From Drosophila persimilis (taxonomy: Eukaryota; Arthropoda; Insecta; Diptera; Drosophilidae): DNA of 64,000 bases. The stretch spans positions 1,116,001 to 1,180,000 of the forward strand of contig NW_020825350.1 of assembly GCF_003286085.1 (NCBI RefSeq). The letters run 5' to 3'. The notes under the pieces are model-generated. The model searched no databases. It saw nothing but the letters and a program-made list of their open reading frames with translations, and was not told the origin of the DNA. The translations under genes and the position numbers were made by a program. Below are positions 63,691 to 64,000 of the stretch, piece by piece. Positions within the stretch are counted from its first letter, which is position 1; each line of letters begins with the position of its first letter.

Positions 63691-64000
63691 TAAAGTTTCC
63701 TTCGCCCATTTTCCAGCCTTCTCGCAGAATGCAATACCTAGCTTTTGTCAATGTAAGCGCCTATTTCATCGATAGCAAACTCGCAGGCTTGTATGTATGC
63801 ATATAAGGATCAATTATTACGGCAAATGGGATCAGTTTCGCGTGGAATTTTTCTGGCTGCCTTGCAGTTTCCACCCAAGATTATATACATACATATCTGG
63901 TACATACATATAACGCTTCTGGCCACCGACACCGGTGAAAAAACGCCAACAAAAATGGGAGGACAGAAGCAGAATCGAAAAAATAAATCTCATCATAAGC
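63691..64000. other. Unannotated stretch to window end
   Basis: No gene recognised. Confidence 0.45.

Overview
The window looks like fly DNA, almost certainly Drosophila. It carries at least eight pieces of a DINE-1/INE-1-type repeat, an insect errantivirus with the tRNA-Ser-type primer site used by the 17.6/297 group, a LINE with an RNase H domain of the LOA (bilbo/trim) kind, short GT-AG introns, and many CA/GT and trinucleotide microsatellites. An obscura-group species is my best guess, from the DINE-1 variant and the LOA element; this is inference, not proof. Most of the 64 kb is non-coding (intergenic or long intron), with transposon fossils laid over it.

Layout: (1) 1-4.27 kb: unannotated DNA with one full-length DINE-1 copy. 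(2) 4.27-10.2 kb: a decayed errantivirus with both LTRs, gag, pol and env; its reverse transcriptase core is deleted and its 3' LTR is about 400 bp shorter than its 5' LTR. (3) 10.2-29.4 kb: sparse unique DNA with simple repeats, a short telomere-like tract, a 353-bp MITE with CACAGTG ends and a 5-bp CGCTG duplication (Transib-like), a second end of the same family, and a separate 18-bp-TIR MITE. (4) 29.4-50.5 kb: a transposon graveyard. It holds gag-protease and pol fossils of gypsy-type elements, a hAT transposase end, a Tc1-like element split by a DINE-1 copy and by other debris, two LINE reverse transcriptase fossils, an inverted and tandem array of an unknown gene fragment, a nearly complete but inactivated LOA LINE, and a RAG1-like Transib transposase fossil. 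(5) 50.5-64 kb: more gene-like DNA. A two-exon minus-strand gene for a twin CX9C (CHCH) protein of the MIC19/MIC25 type is the only gene here I would call intact. Two upstream candidate exons are phase-compatible with it. The rest is Helitron helicase remnants, more DINE-1 pieces and an intron-containing PIF/Harbinger transposase pseudogene.

How it fits together: the only likely host protein is the CHCH protein, expected in the mitochondrial intermembrane space. The mobile elements have all lost essential parts, yet between them they represent LTR, LINE, Tc1, hAT, Transib, PIF/Harbinger and Helitron groups. The most rewarding items are the Transib-like pair (RAG1-like transposase fossil plus MITE with RSS-heptamer-like ends), the foldback array near 43.5 kb, and the CHCH gene with possible extra 5' exons. 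No tRNA, rRNA or CRISPR sequence was seen. All calls were made by eye from translated sequence; no database search was run.
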